64,000 nt of DNA, taken from the NCBI RefSeq assembly GCF_019059575.1, contig NW_024881836.1, positions 579,094-643,093 of the forward strand, written 5' to 3'. Both the position numbers and the translations under genes were made by a program. Source of the stretch: Amphibalanus amphitrite (Eukaryota; Arthropoda; Thecostraca; Balanomorpha; Balanidae). Each line of letters starts with the position of its first letter. The stretch's first letter is position 1. Of the stretch, positions 35,841-47,100 are shown in pieces. The notes below the pieces were generated by a model, which made no database searches, was not told the DNA's origin, and saw nothing but the letters and a program-made list of their open reading frames with translations.

Positions 35841-37365
35841 CAGTAGGCGGAACTATGGTCAAGCGTACCCATTTTCGGGAACGCATTTTCGTTCCCATGT
35901 TTGGGAACGATAAACCCAAATATGGGAACGCCATGTAGGCATTATTTAAAACAAGAAAAAGAACTGTTAAATGACGTCCAAAAAATATAAAACGATCGTG
36001 AACCGCCTGATAGTTGTCTCAATATTGTTGGGAAAGAGTTTGATATTGTAAGGCCCATCGTAGTTTCAAATCGTTCCCCTATTTCTAAAGCAGTCCATCA
36101 CCCGGGCCGCGAGCCCAAATTTGGGAACGCTCTCGTACACTGGCGCTGCAAGCGTTCCTTATTATGGGAACGGCGTACCCAAAATTGGGAACGATTTCAC
36201 CGACGCCTTTCAGGGGCTCTTTTCATTAACAAGCATCACGTCCAACGCCGCAAATTATTGTTAACGCAACAATCATCAGATGACCTTTCCGGCAAGACCG
36301 TTGCATGTTTCGCCCGGTCTTCTGCGCTTTTATTCCCGTCGATCTCGCAGCGGGCACGCCCCCCTCTGCAGGATTACGTAATCCACAACGCTCAGCGATG
36401 TTCAACAAGGTCTTCCATACCTATATCCACCGTCCGCGCCGAGGGTGGAGACATGTCAAGCACCTGTCTGCTAATCACCGAGAGTTGACGAGCACAAGAA
36501 GTATCCAAAAATGGGAACGCTGAATATGTTACACCCTCAAAACACCTAGTCCCAATGAAAATCTAGTTTTTTCCTTTCTTAATGAGTGTAAGTGGCAAAA
36601 GGCCTGGTAGGATGGGCACGAGGTATGATCGAAATCAGCATAAAAATTATAAATAAGCCACACAGAGCGACCTATATCAGAGAAATTCCCCCCAAACGAT
36701 CATGCTTAGAAACGCCGAAGACAAAAACCACGCTCATGACGCTGCTTATAAAACAACGCTAAACAGCTAGCATCCAAATAAAATATGTCTTTCAGGGCTG
36801 ATAAAATACAGCTGAATGATTTTAAACCACTGAAACTGAGTTTACAACAGTAGTTCGGTAAAATCACTGACGTTCCACGCGGTCGATCGCCCCGACACCA
36901 AAAGTCAACAATATTACCTCGGGACTGCCCGCGTGTTCGCTTGCATATGTCAGCATCTGGTGTCGCTAGAATGAAACTTCATAACCAGGCGAAAATTATT
37001 ATACTTGACCTCAAAATGTAAAAAATGCTTCATTTTCCTTAAAATTGCATGTTAAATGTCGTATAACCCATATTTCCACCATTCTGTCATTTTTAAAAAA
37101 TCATTAAAAATATCATTCCACGGTCAATTTCCTTGTTCCACGGTCAGATTAAAGATAACTTTATGGAGATTTAGTAGATACTTAAATCAGCGTGCACTTT
37201 TTTGAGACGTGATGCACTTTTGAGTTTTAGTGGGCGAACGGCCGAAAAATTGCCTTCCGTTCTCATAAATGGGAACGCCCGTTCCCATATTTGGGAACTC
37301 CGTTCCCAAAAATGGGAACGTTCCTATATTTGGGTACTCATGACCATAGCTCCGCCTACTGATAA
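35837..37365. mobile_element. Transposon-like element with CAGTAGGCGGA ends
   Basis: Inverted termini start at 35841 (CAGTAGGCGGAACTATGGTC) and end at 37361 (reverse complement of CAGTAGGCGGAGCTATGGTC). ATAA flanks both sides (35837-35840 and 37362-37365), a 4-bp target duplication. Subterminal regions are filled with palindromes of the form CGTTCCCAnnnTTGGGAACG. Single half-palindromes TGGGAACG recur inside (36125, 36166, 36183, 36514). The body is 1,521 bp and has no transposase. The superfamily is not assigned. Confidence 0.8.
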
Positions 37366-38761
37366 TGGATAAAAATTGAATCTTTAGGCCAGATGTGCCA
37401 GAGTTGCGTTTCATGATTGCATTGCATTGCATGATTTGTATTTCGATTTTCTGTAACTTCGACCTTATATTTCAAAACCTTGCATGTAAAAATGGGTGGA
37501 ATCTGCAAACTGCAAACATGGCCCCTGAGGCGATTTAATCAAGGATCTTGAAATTTGCTTGACCTGATCACGTTAGCCTGTTAAAGGCACCCAGAAGGGG
37601 AGAATATCCCAATAATTGTTTATCTTTTCAGATTCCATGCCCTGTTTTCAGATTCCACCTAAAAATGGATCCTGATCCATACCTACAGAACTTTGCAAAT
37701 CTACCATCTTAAGCACAAATACCTTTATTAAATCATTAAACTGCAACCTGCTACTCAACCCTTTATCTAACTTAGTTCAAGTTGTCCCACAAAAGTATAG
37801 TTGGGTATTGTTGCAATAGCCAAATCCTGAACTTTAATGAATCACTTTATTCACTTGGGTGTAGATTGCATTTTGCTCTGGGGTGCAGGTTTTGGTAGTG
37901 CTGGCTTACACCATATCCATTGGCACCATGGTTCAATATTATATTTATTCTGGTGCTTTAGTGAGGCAGCACATATGTTGGTCTGAAATTTGCAGAATTT
38001 GATTTTGTACTGTCATACCTGGTACCTACCTCTGATAAGTGTTCATCCTGCTCTGTCATGATTCTCCTGCAGATTGGGACTAAACCTGGTTATATAGCTG
38101 TAGGAACTGTGTGTTTGTGTTTACAAGTGTTTGTGAAAGGTACATGGAGACATAAGCCAGTTATATTTTTAAATGTTCTTTTAGCAAATATGTAGTTTGC
38201 CAAAACCCCAAAACCCAACATGAATACCAACTCAAGAACATCATACAGTGGCTGTGGCATAAGAATAACTAGCAACTTCTTCACCAAATTTTGCTGATAT
38301 TATGATGATTAAGCAATGAAAGCATAACCCTGAGTCACTTTTTGACCATAGTCTTAGTGTAACATTACCATGGTTTTCATCCAGTCAGCAGTAGGTATTT
38401 ATATGATTACAGTCCAAAGTTTTATATTATATTAAAATAACCAGTAAACCAAAATTCAAAATCTGTAGAAGCTCAGACAAGCTTCTAAATTTTTTATTGA
38501 CTAGTGGGCACTAGGCTTTGATCATTTGATGTTAACAGTCAGGTATCAATAACTATGGAATCATTGGATAAAGTGTGAATATTAGTATTACAGCTCATGT
38601 TATGAAAACTTGATGACTTTGCAACACCTTCTTTAGAATATCTTGAACCCATGATTTTCTGGCTACTGTGATGGTCATCCCTGCTCATATCAGAACAATG
38701 AGTACATTTCATGTATGGGTTTTATAACAAGGTCTCCTTTCCAGAGTTGCTACCAGCCACG
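37366..38761. other. Non-coding region 5' of the AtuA gene
   Basis: AT-rich with no gene recognised. A pyrimidine-rich GGTCTCCTTTCCAG ends at 38744, 17 bases before the AtuA start codon. It looks like a 3' splice site, implying an upstream non-coding first exon that I could not locate. Confidence 0.5.
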
Positions 38762-40651
38762 ATGGCTGCCTCTGTGGGCTGTTTGAGGTCGGCCGGGCTC
38801 CGGCTGGCGTCGCTCAGTCGTCCCATGTCGACAGCGGCGGCCGGCAGTGACGGGCGCCGGGTCCGTATCGGTTGCGCCAGTGGCTTCTGGGGTGACACCT
38901 CCGTGTCGGCGCCGCAGCTGATCCGCCACGGCCAGCTCGACTTCCTCGTGTTCGACTACCTCTCTGAGATCACCATGTCACTGCTGACAGCGGTGCGCGC
39001 GCGTCAGCCCGAGCTCGGCTACGCGCCCGACTTCATCGAGGCCGGTGTCGGCGGCCAGCTGGCGCAGCTGAAGCAGCGTGGTATCCGAGTGGTCAGTAAC
39101 GCGGGCGGCATCAACCCGCAGGCGTGCGCGGCGCGGCTGCGCGAGCTGGCCGCTAAACAGGGCGTGGAGTTGAAGATCGCCGTGGTGAGCGGAGACGACC
39201 TCTCCAAGAGAGACCTGAGCGGACTGACGGAGATGTTCACCGGCCAGCCGCTGCCGCAGAGGCTGAACAGTGTGCACGCGTACCTGGGCGCCGGCGCGAT
39301 CCGCGCGGCGCTCGACGCCGGGGCGGAGCTGGTGGTGACGGGCCGGTGTGCGGACAGCGCGCTGGCGCTCGGACCGCTGGCGCACGCGTTCGACTGGCGC
39401 TGGGACGACTGGGACCGACTGGCGGCCGGCAGTCTGGCCGGTCACCTGCTCGAGTGTGGAGCTCAGAGCACCGGCGGAATCAGCACCGACTGGCGCCGCG
39501 TGCCCGACTGGCATCGTATCGGCTTCCCGATTGCCGACTGCGGCGCCGACGGCGATTTGGTGCTGACCAAGCCACCGGGCACGGGTGGCCTGGTGTCGGT
39601 CGGTACTGTGGCCGAGCAGCTGGTGTACGAGCTTGGTGACCCGCGCCGCTACCTGCTGCCTGACGTGGCGTGCGATTTCAGCCGGGTGCAGCTGGCGGCC
39701 GCCTCTGACGGTGTGGCAGTGAGCGGCGCGCGCGGCCGACCGCCCACCGACTCCTACAAGGTGTGTAGCACACACCTCGACGGCTACAGCGCCACGGCCG
39801 TCTGCCCCGTGATCGGCCCGGCGGCGGCAGAGAAGGCGCACCGCACCGCCGAGGCCATTCTAGCGCGCTGCCGGGACATCTTCGCCGAGCTGAAACTGAC
39901 CGACTTCAGTCGGACGCACGTGCAGGTGCTGGGGGCTGAGGAGACGTACCCAGACGGGCCGGCGCCGCCGCGGCGAGAGGCCGTGCTCTGGCTAGCTGTC
40001 AGCCACACGGACAAGCGCGCTCTACAGGTGTTTGGCCGCGAGGTGGCGCCGGCCGGCACGGGAATGGCTCCAGGCCTGACGGGGCTCGTCGGCGGCCGGC
40101 CCAAACCGACGCCCGTGCTGCGGCTCGTGTCATTCCTCGTCCCTAAACGTGATGTGGACGTTTCGGTGGACGTGGATGGCGTCGACGTACCGTTCACGGT
40201 GGCTGAGACCGCTGCAGACGCGTCTACCCCTACCGATGGGCCTGCCGAGGCTCCCCCCGCCGCTACCGAGCCGCCGGGAGCGTTCACCTACCGTCTGGAG
40301 CGCTTGGCCCTCACTCGCAGCGGCGACAAGGGTGACTCGTGTAACATCGGAGTGGTGGCGCGCAGCCCGGCCCTCTACCCGCACCTCTGTCGAGAGCTGA
40401 CCGCAGAGCGGGTGGCCGCCTACTTCACCCGCCTGCTGCCCGCCGGGGTCGACCCGACCTCGCTGGTGGACCGGTACGAGCTCCCCGGGGTGCACGCGCT
40501 CAACTTTGTGCTACGCCAGTCACTGGGAGGCGGAGGGATTGCCTCACTGCGGCCTGACCCGCAGGGGAAGGGGTACGGACAGATGTTGCTCGATATGAAA
40601 CTGTCCGGAATGCCAGAGGTACCTGAGCTGGACAGAGAAGCGGAGAAATGA
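38762..40651 (+). CDS. AtuA-domain (DUF1446) protein, probably mitochondrial
   Basis: 629 residues, single coding exon. I start at the ATG at 38762 (context CCACGATGG) and not the in-frame ATG at 38711, because a probable splice acceptor (TTTCCAG, ending 38744) lies between. Residues 1-33 are rich in Arg, Ser, Ala and Leu without acids, like a mitochondrial presequence. RVRIGCASGFWGDT and LDFLVFDYLSEITM open the large AtuA-type domain, which runs to about residue 475. An Ala/Pro/Thr-rich linker follows. The C-terminal small AtuA-like domain has GDKGDSCNIG at about 521-530. Bacterial AtuA belongs to the acyclic terpene (citronellol/geraniol) utilisation cluster; its exact reaction is unsettled, so the substrate here is unknown. 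There are no pathway neighbours. Identification of the family is firm; localisation is inferred. Confidence 0.9.
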   Translation: MAASVGCLRSAGLRLASLSRPMSTAAAGSDGRRVRIGCASGFWGDTSVSAPQLIRHGQLDFLVFDYLSEITMSLLTAVRARQPELGYAPDFIEAGVGGQLAQLKQRGIRVVSNAGGINPQACAARLRELAAKQGVELKIAVVSGDDLSKRDLSGLTEMFTGQPLPQRLNSVHAYLGAGAIRAALDAGAELVVTGRCADSALALGPLAHAFDWRWDDWDRLAAGSLAGHLLECGAQSTGGISTDWRRVPDWHRIGFPIADCGADGDLVLTKPPGTGGLVSVGTVAEQLVYELGDPRRYLLPDVACDFSRVQLAAASDGVAVSGARGRPPTDSYKVCSTHLDGYSATAVCPVIGPAAAEKAHRTAEAILARCRDIFAELKLTDFSRTHVQVLGAEETYPDGPAPPRREAVLWLAVSHTDKRALQVFGREVAPAGTGMAPGLTGLVGGRPKPTPVLRLVSFLVPKRDVDVSVDVDGVDVPFTVAETAADASTPTDGPAEAPPAATEPPGAFTYRLERLALTRSGDKGDSCNIGVVARSPALYPHLCRELTAERVAAYFTRLLPAGVDPTSLVDRYELPGVHALNFVLRQSLGGGGIASLRPDPQGKGYGQMLLDMKLSGMPEVPELDREAEK

Positions 40652-41496
40652 GGGAGAGTGGTGGGAGCGGGACAATGATTAATGGGTGGGCTTGGCGTTT
40701 GGAAATGTGCCTGCGGGAGTTTGTCGGAGACAGCTGTGGAAATGATATATTTGTGATATAGGTGATGTGCGCGTAATGTCTGTCTACCAAGGCGTTGGAG
40801 CCTGCTTTTTCATGCGTACCAGACATTTGTTAGCAAAGTGATGTTGTGTAAGCTCTGTTAAGTAATTTGTCGATATATTTCTGGTCGGACGTCTCCATAG
40901 CCCGTAAAACGTCAATGCGATGCTGTGTTAGGTGCAAAGTGAATTACGATTTACGACTCTGTATCGACTATTGAGGTAAAGTAGATGAGTCATGGTTGTT
41001 CAGGTGTTTACCAGTGTGCAGTAGAGTAATGTCATATTTAAATGCCTTCAGCTGTCTGGTTTACCGCAGCTTCGAACCTATCAATGCAATGATAATGTGA
41101 TTGCTAGTTTGGTATATCTTTCAGAATGCCGAATATACTTTGTACTCCCTTGTAATGCTTTATTTGGCATTGGATATGGTTTACATCGATATGTTACTTG
41201 GTGTGGGTGTATCAGTCATATTTCACGTGGGTGGTGTATTTTTCACATGATTCTGAAAAGAAAAGAAAATAGACTCATTAGGAACGCCAGTAAAAAAACA
41301 CATGGTTGACACCATACATGGTATGATTTAAGTGAGCGTCTTCATTCATAAGTGGGCTACGATAAATATGTATTTGCCGAGCGTGAAGGGTTGTGTGAGG
41401 AAACCATCTGATGTAGCCGATACTGTAGGTAGGACAGCCTCGCGAGGAGCCGTGTAGCACCACCTGGTCCGGTCCGCGAAGGCTCCTGTCCCGTCC
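40652..41496. other. Intergenic region between AtuA and tetraspanin genes
   Basis: AT-rich with no AATAAA seen close to the AtuA stop. No gene or structured repeat was recognised. The last 80 bp, upstream of the tetraspanin ATG, are GC-richer and may be 5' UTR. Confidence 0.5.
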
Positions 41497-42837
41497 ATGT
41501 CCGAGTTCCGGGAGGGTGTCGGCCTGCCGCCGCTGCGCCTCTCGGAGCGCGGCCGGCAGACGGTGGCCTTCCTGTCGGCGCTGCTGGGTCTGACCGCCGG
41601 CCAGCTGGGTCTGCTGGCCGCTCTGACGCCACTGGCGGAGCTGGAGCCGGCGCTGCGGCTCGGCGGGGCGCCGGCGATAGATCACGAGCCACTGCTGAGG
41701 TACTGGCCGGACGGCAGCACCGTGTCGTTCGCCGGCGGCGCCACCGTCCTGCCGATGCAGAGCGCTGCACACGAGGTGGCCGCCATCGGCGCGGCCGCCA
41801 CAGCCGCCAGCGCGCTCGGCGTGATATTCGCCGTGCTGTCGCGCTCCCACGAGCGCGCCCGCCGGCGCCGCGCCCTGCTCGCCGGCTACCTGTACGTGCT
41901 GGCGGAGCTGGCCGCCGCCGGCCTGGTGGCCGCCAGGGCTGCCCGCGGGCCCCAGCTTGCCGGCGGACCCGACCTAGAGCGTCAGTACCACACGGCATTC
42001 GCCAACGCCATGTGGGACTACCTGTACGATCCGCAACTGAAGGTGTATCTCGACACGGTGCAGCAAGAGCTGAGCTGCTGCGGCGCCGGCGGGTTCACCG
42101 ACTGGTTCCTGACAGACTGGTTGCGGCCGGGCGTCTACAAGGAGCGCTATTACATGAACCTACTCGGACGTCTGATGGTTGGCCTTAAACCCAATGAGTC
42201 CTACTACTCACTAGCCAAGTACGGCTCTATCGAAGCTCAGAACGCACTCGTCCCGCAGCTCGGAAACTCGGAGCTCACAGCGCCAAAAGAGAACGAGCTC
42301 TTCTTCAATGAAGTGCCCTTCAGCTGCTGTGACCCCGAGTCGCCCATCTACTGCCGGCAGCAGTTCGCTAACCGGGTCATGTTTGCGTACGACCCAGCCA
42401 ACAACCTGACCGTGTTTGACCGCGGCTGCGCGAGCGCCGTGGCAGAGGCGGTAGCCAGCGATGCCAGCTCGACGGTGGCGCCGCTCTGGTGGCTGTTTGG
42501 TGTGAAACTGGCGGCGCTGATGGCGTACCGGCTGGTGCAGACGTCCCAGGCGTGCGCGCTGAGCGCGGGCCGCCATCTCTCCCCGGCCAGGGGCTGGGTG
42601 ATACTTCTGTGGCCGAGCCGCGGTGGAGGCGGTCCGTCCGAGACCGACCCAGAGCGTCAGCCGCTGGTGGAGGGTGGGGAGAGCACTGAGGGAACGGGAG
42701 AGAGTACTGAGGGCACAGGAGACACGGAAACCACCGGGGAGAGCGAAGGAACGGCGGAGGGAGAGGCAGAGGACGGAGGGACAGAGGACACGGAGGAGGC
42801 TGACAACATCCCGCCGCCGCCGCCCATGGACGACTGA
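41497..42837 (+). CDS. Peripherin/RDS-like tetraspanin
   Basis: 446 residues, single coding exon. Four hydrophobic segments lie at about 22-44, 92-114, 125-147 and 326-348, with a large second extracellular loop (about 148-325). The loop has the tetraspanin CCG motif at 194-196 and the peripherin-type spacing: CCGAGGFTDWF, then VPFSCCDPESP with a second Cys pair at 277-278, and further Cys at 286 and 311. NNLT near 302 could be glycosylated. Vertebrate peripherin-2/ROM1 shape photoreceptor disc rims; arthropod relatives are less well characterised. The cytoplasmic tail is long and unusual: Glu/Gly/Thr-rich TEGTGEST-type repeats, then PPPPPMDD at the C-terminus. It is convergent with the zinc-finger gene. 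An AATAAA at about 43800 is a candidate poly(A) signal. Family firm, function inferred. Confidence 0.85.
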   Translation: MSEFREGVGLPPLRLSERGRQTVAFLSALLGLTAGQLGLLAALTPLAELEPALRLGGAPAIDHEPLLRYWPDGSTVSFAGGATVLPMQSAAHEVAAIGAAATAASALGVIFAVLSRSHERARRRRALLAGYLYVLAELAAAGLVAARAARGPQLAGGPDLERQYHTAFANAMWDYLYDPQLKVYLDTVQQELSCCGAGGFTDWFLTDWLRPGVYKERYYMNLLGRLMVGLKPNESYYSLAKYGSIEAQNALVPQLGNSELTAPKENELFFNEVPFSCCDPESPIYCRQQFANRVMFAYDPANNLTVFDRGCASAVAEAVASDASSTVAPLWWLFGVKLAALMAYRLVQTSQACALSAGRHLSPARGWVILLWPSRGGGGPSETDPERQPLVEGGESTEGTGESTEGTGDTETTGESEGTAEGEAEDGGTEDTEEADNIPPPPPMDD

Positions 42838-43856
42838 TGAAGTGGACTGGAGCACCTGTCCGTTCCCCAAGGACTGGTACTGGACTGGAACATAATATGT
42901 CTGCTGCTCATGGGCTGTTGTTGACTGGAACACCCGGCCAGTCACCTGCCTTAAATTGCTACTGAAGGGAATACATGTCCCTCCGCCCATGGACTGCCCA
43001 CTGATGAGGACTGGAACAGCCAGTGTCACCGGCCAGTTTTGGACTGAAACTGGACTGAAACAGATGCTGTTCGCCGAATGGTACTAAACTGGGGCACATG
43101 TTCTATCCCCAGACCCGTGAACTTAGGATGGAAGGGCAGGCCCCGAATGAAACAGAAAGGGAATGAAAATGTGAAAATATTGCTGTCGTAGGCGGTCGAT
43201 GAATGTCTACAGCACGCCTGTATTGTGAATTTGTCCTCAAGTTTTTGGTTCGTTGTTCATTCCACAGTGCACGCGTCAGTAGATCATTTATGACAAAATT
43301 TGTCCGACGCGAGATCATGTCCGTCAGCTTGTACTGTCCCATATGTGATTGGCAGATACATGTGTGACGCGTTATGTTACGCGATGTAAAACCACGCCGG
43401 TCTACTGAACGGACAAAAACGTTCAAAAATGTTGCAAAGCGCACTCTTGTATTTCCGTTGGGCGCCAACACTGTCAGTTGAAAATGTAATGCATTGTTAT
43501 AAACGGCGTTCCGCCTCATAATACGGACAATCAGTGTGGCGTGACTCCTGAGGTAGACGAGAAAGCCCAGCAGCATCACGCTACAGTACAGCGCCGGACT
43601 TCCAGCCCGGCTCCGTAAACCGCGCAGGGTCTGCAATGACGTCTGCTTTTTATGTCAGAACACTGGCCTGAACAGAAACCACGAGCGGATACGACTCCGA
43701 TCATACCTCAAAAGGCGACACAAAATATCACTGCCAACTGATTGGTATCCAGTTACACAGACTCAAATATTAATACACTGAGTACACACATCCAAGTCCA
43801 ATAAAGTATAACTGACTTATGATATTTCTTCATTCATACCGATCACAGCAATCTGG
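42838..43856. other. Intergenic region, likely tetraspanin 3' UTR
   Basis: The first 230 bp contain repeated GGACTGGAACA/GGACTGGAAC phrases (42846, 42879, 42922, 43008) derived from a short repeat. The rest has no recognised gene. AATAAA lies at 43800-43805 on the plus strand. Confidence 0.5.
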
Positions 43857-44113
43857 TCCGTACCGTCAACTGGCCAACACCTGTCATTGTCCGTCAACTG
43901 ACAAAACACCTCTTGTCGGTGTAACACAGCTCACAATCACCCGCTGGTAGTGTTCCTCAGCTGACAAACACCTGCTGCCGGTGTAACTTAGCTAACAAAC
44001 ACCTCCTATATCGGTGTCCCTCAGCTGCTCATAAAACACCAGCTGTTGGTGTATCTTAGCTGACAAACACTCTCTGTCGGTGTAACTCAGCTGACATACA
44101 CCTCCTGTCGGTG
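43857..44113. repeat. About 40-bp tandem repeat overlapping the zinc-finger 3' end
   Basis: Six or so diverged units contain CAGCTGACAAACACCT and GTCGGTGTAACT. Copies can be seen near 43900, 43955, 44000, 44055 and 44090. The array runs into the last coding exon of the zinc-finger gene and supplies its final codons and stop. Confidence 0.8.
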
Positions 44114-47100
44114 CATTAGCCTCATGTGCTGCTCCAAAGAGCGCTGAAGGCCGAACTTCTTTCCGCAGGTGGCGCACTTGAGCCGGTGCGACTGGTGACT
44201 TACCGCGTGGGCCTCCATGGCGAACTTGTGGGTGAACGTCATGCCTGGAGGTCACATGGAGAGGAACACACGTCAGACGTGTGTATACCGGTAGCGACGA
44301 GTTTTTCCTTCGTACAAACAATTTTTAGTTGAAATTCAAAGCCACAAGGAAATTATTTATAGGGCTATTCTACAAGATGGCTATTTTTCAACAGTGACAA
44401 AAGTGGATCATTTCATCCGTCATCGCACATAAAATATTTAGAAATACTCCGTAAGGAGTGGAGCTATACACGATCACCCAATGACCGTCATGGTATGGCG
44501 CCCCTATCCAGTCTGACGTACCGCAGTGAGCGCAGGTGTGCGGTTTCAGGCCGGTGTGTCGGAGTTTGTGCCGGCGCAGAATGCAGAGCGTTTTGAAGGT
44601 GCGCCGGCAGACATCACAGCTGAACGGCCGCTCGTCGCTGTGCTTGTAGATAGAGTGCAGTTGTAGGTCGTGCAGGGCGACGAACCTGGGTACGGGGGAG
44701 ACGGGAGGGCCGGGTTACTTTGTTGGCAAGCTGGGGAGGCAAACCATCACGAAATATTATATAGGACACTGCAGTAAGAAAAAAAAAACTAGACAGAAAT
44801 CCAGTCAGTACACACCGTCACGTACAAAGGTTACAAGAAAACAGCTGGTCCGAATAAATTTATCATTAGATACTACTACAAAACTAATAAATGAATATTC
44901 AGACGCAGGCCATACCAAACATCTCCAAAAAGTCCAGACAATGTCCAACTTTCTTCTGGCAGCCTCCTCACAAGTCACCCAACTCTCGCCGCCGCGTCAT
45001 TCCCGTAGTTCACCCACCTGCGCGGGCAGAGCGGGCAGACATGCCTCCTCTCCTCGTGCTGTTTGACGTGCTGCTTGAGACCGGCTTTGGTGGCAAACCG
45101 TTTGTCGCAGTGGCCACAGGGCATCAGCTGGTCGGCGTGCGCCTCATTCATGTGTCGGCTGAGCTCCTTCGTGGTGGCGCAGCGCTCGGCGCAGAAGACG
45201 CATTGGAAGCGCAGCAGCGGGTGGGTGCTGCGGTGACCTGTCAAAGGTCACAGAGGAGTCAGTGGAGGCGCTGAGTATAGTGGGATAATACCGGCGCTCC
45301 GGAAGCGAATAGTCGCCTGGCGCAGTCTGGTAAAGCACGCAACAATTCACAAGACCTCACAACAACTATGCATATCACTTTCGACATCAAAAACTAGGTC
45401 TTAACACAAGACCCGCTCAGATAAACAACAGTATCATCCACCACGTCCAACACACACTACGTACTAGCCAGCATTTCGGTGGATGTGAATGGTGCGTCAC
45501 AGACGTCGCAGAAGAACACACTCGGCGGTTGAACGGGCGGCTGTGGCGGTGGTGGCAGCGGTGGCGGCGGCGGGGGGTGACTGGAAACTGCTGGTGGTCG
45601 GTTGGACACCTCTGGCGGTCGGCTGGTGGCTGACGGAACTGGTCTGGCCACCTGGCGATATAGGAAACAGCACAGTCAAACAGGACGCTGTAGTGCGTGT
45701 GAAAAGATCAATAGGTCATGCAATAGGACGAATAATCTATCCAATATCCGTTAAGCACTTATGATAGCGGAAAGAACGCAGCAAAACATGTAACAGTGCA
45801 GACATTGACAGACAATTAAAAAGTCGTTGAATAACCTTGGAAATCGATTGGATATTCGCATTATTTGCCGAACATGACTAACTCATTGACCATTGTGCCG
45901 TTGTAAAATTCACAGTTTTTAAATCAGCTTTGCATCCAAAACGATTCCATCATAGCTCAAAAACGTTTGTCGCTAATAAATCGCTAATAAATCGCTACTC
46001 GCTAATAAATCAAATTTTGGTGAAACCCGCGTAGAGCGAGACGGATACGCACCGGTGGCTCGGCGGGCACCAGATCGTCCAGCAGACCGACCACGGGCGT
46101 CTCCTCCTCCTAAAACAGAACACATGACAGTCAGTCAGTGCGACGGATCAGCAGCGTCAGTGGATGGACCACAGTGGACGAAACCACTGATGGTCAGTCG
46201 ACGACATCACAAAGAGATAGTCGAAGCGAAAGATGCTTCCGGCGTTTGCAATCCGGTAAGAAAAAAGATAACGTCACCCGATTTTACCCCTCCGGTGACA
46301 AATATCCGTCAATTCACACAGAATATCGCTGTTTCCTCCGGACAACTGTTCTACTTGCCTCCCTGCTGGAGCTGGGTGACATCGCAGGGACTGACCTTGA
46401 ATATGATGATCTGCTGGTCTGAGTCCCCGTCCCATATGACTGCCGGAGAGCTGGGGCCCGGCGGTCGGCCCGCGTCTGAACGAAAAGAGAGGACACTGGT
46501 CATACCACCGTGCGCGCGCATCCACACACATACAAACAGACAACGCCAGGAGCTCGTGCCCGGCGGTTGGGCGGCGTTTGACAAAAGGAGGGAGGAGGGA
46601 TTAATCACACTGCTGCACACATAGGTGGACAGTAGTGGCTGGTAGGGCATCAGTCCATCCCGTAAGAATATTGGTCAAAACATCGGACACTCGGTAATTA
46701 GATACCCCGGGTTCAATCCTATTCCGGTGCTCGTCATTAGATTTTCGACGTGGATAGTCTGCGGTACTGGTGGGAACTGACATACTGACACATAAAACTG
46801 ACACCCGTGCAGTTGGAGTGCGCTAAAATCATTGATAGCGTACCTCCTGGCCCCGAGTCACCCTCCCAACCAGTCTGTAATAGACACACTGTCTGCCAGA
46901 ATAAGAAGACTATCGACAGTGCAACATACCGGAGTCGGCGTCCGGCTGGCTGTAGGTCACGGTGACCAATCCGGTGTCGTCTGCCGACACAATGACGTCA
47001 TCGGGCCCCGGCTCGAGCTCGGCATTGGCCGCGCTGCCCATCTGTGGCTCGCCGATTGGCTGGTCGTCGAACGGAGGCGGAGCAACGTCGTTCTTATCCT

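Noticed and set aside
38711-38761. Upstream in-frame ATG adding 17 residues to the AtuA protein
   Set aside because: A likely splice acceptor lies between it and the next ATG, which has the better context and starts a presequence-like N-terminus.
38978-39841. 287-codon minus-strand frame
   Set aside because: Antisense shadow of the AtuA gene.
46690-46730. tRNA-like GGGTTCAATCC
   Set aside because: The flanking bases do not form a T-stem, and no D-arm or acceptor stem is found at the right distance.
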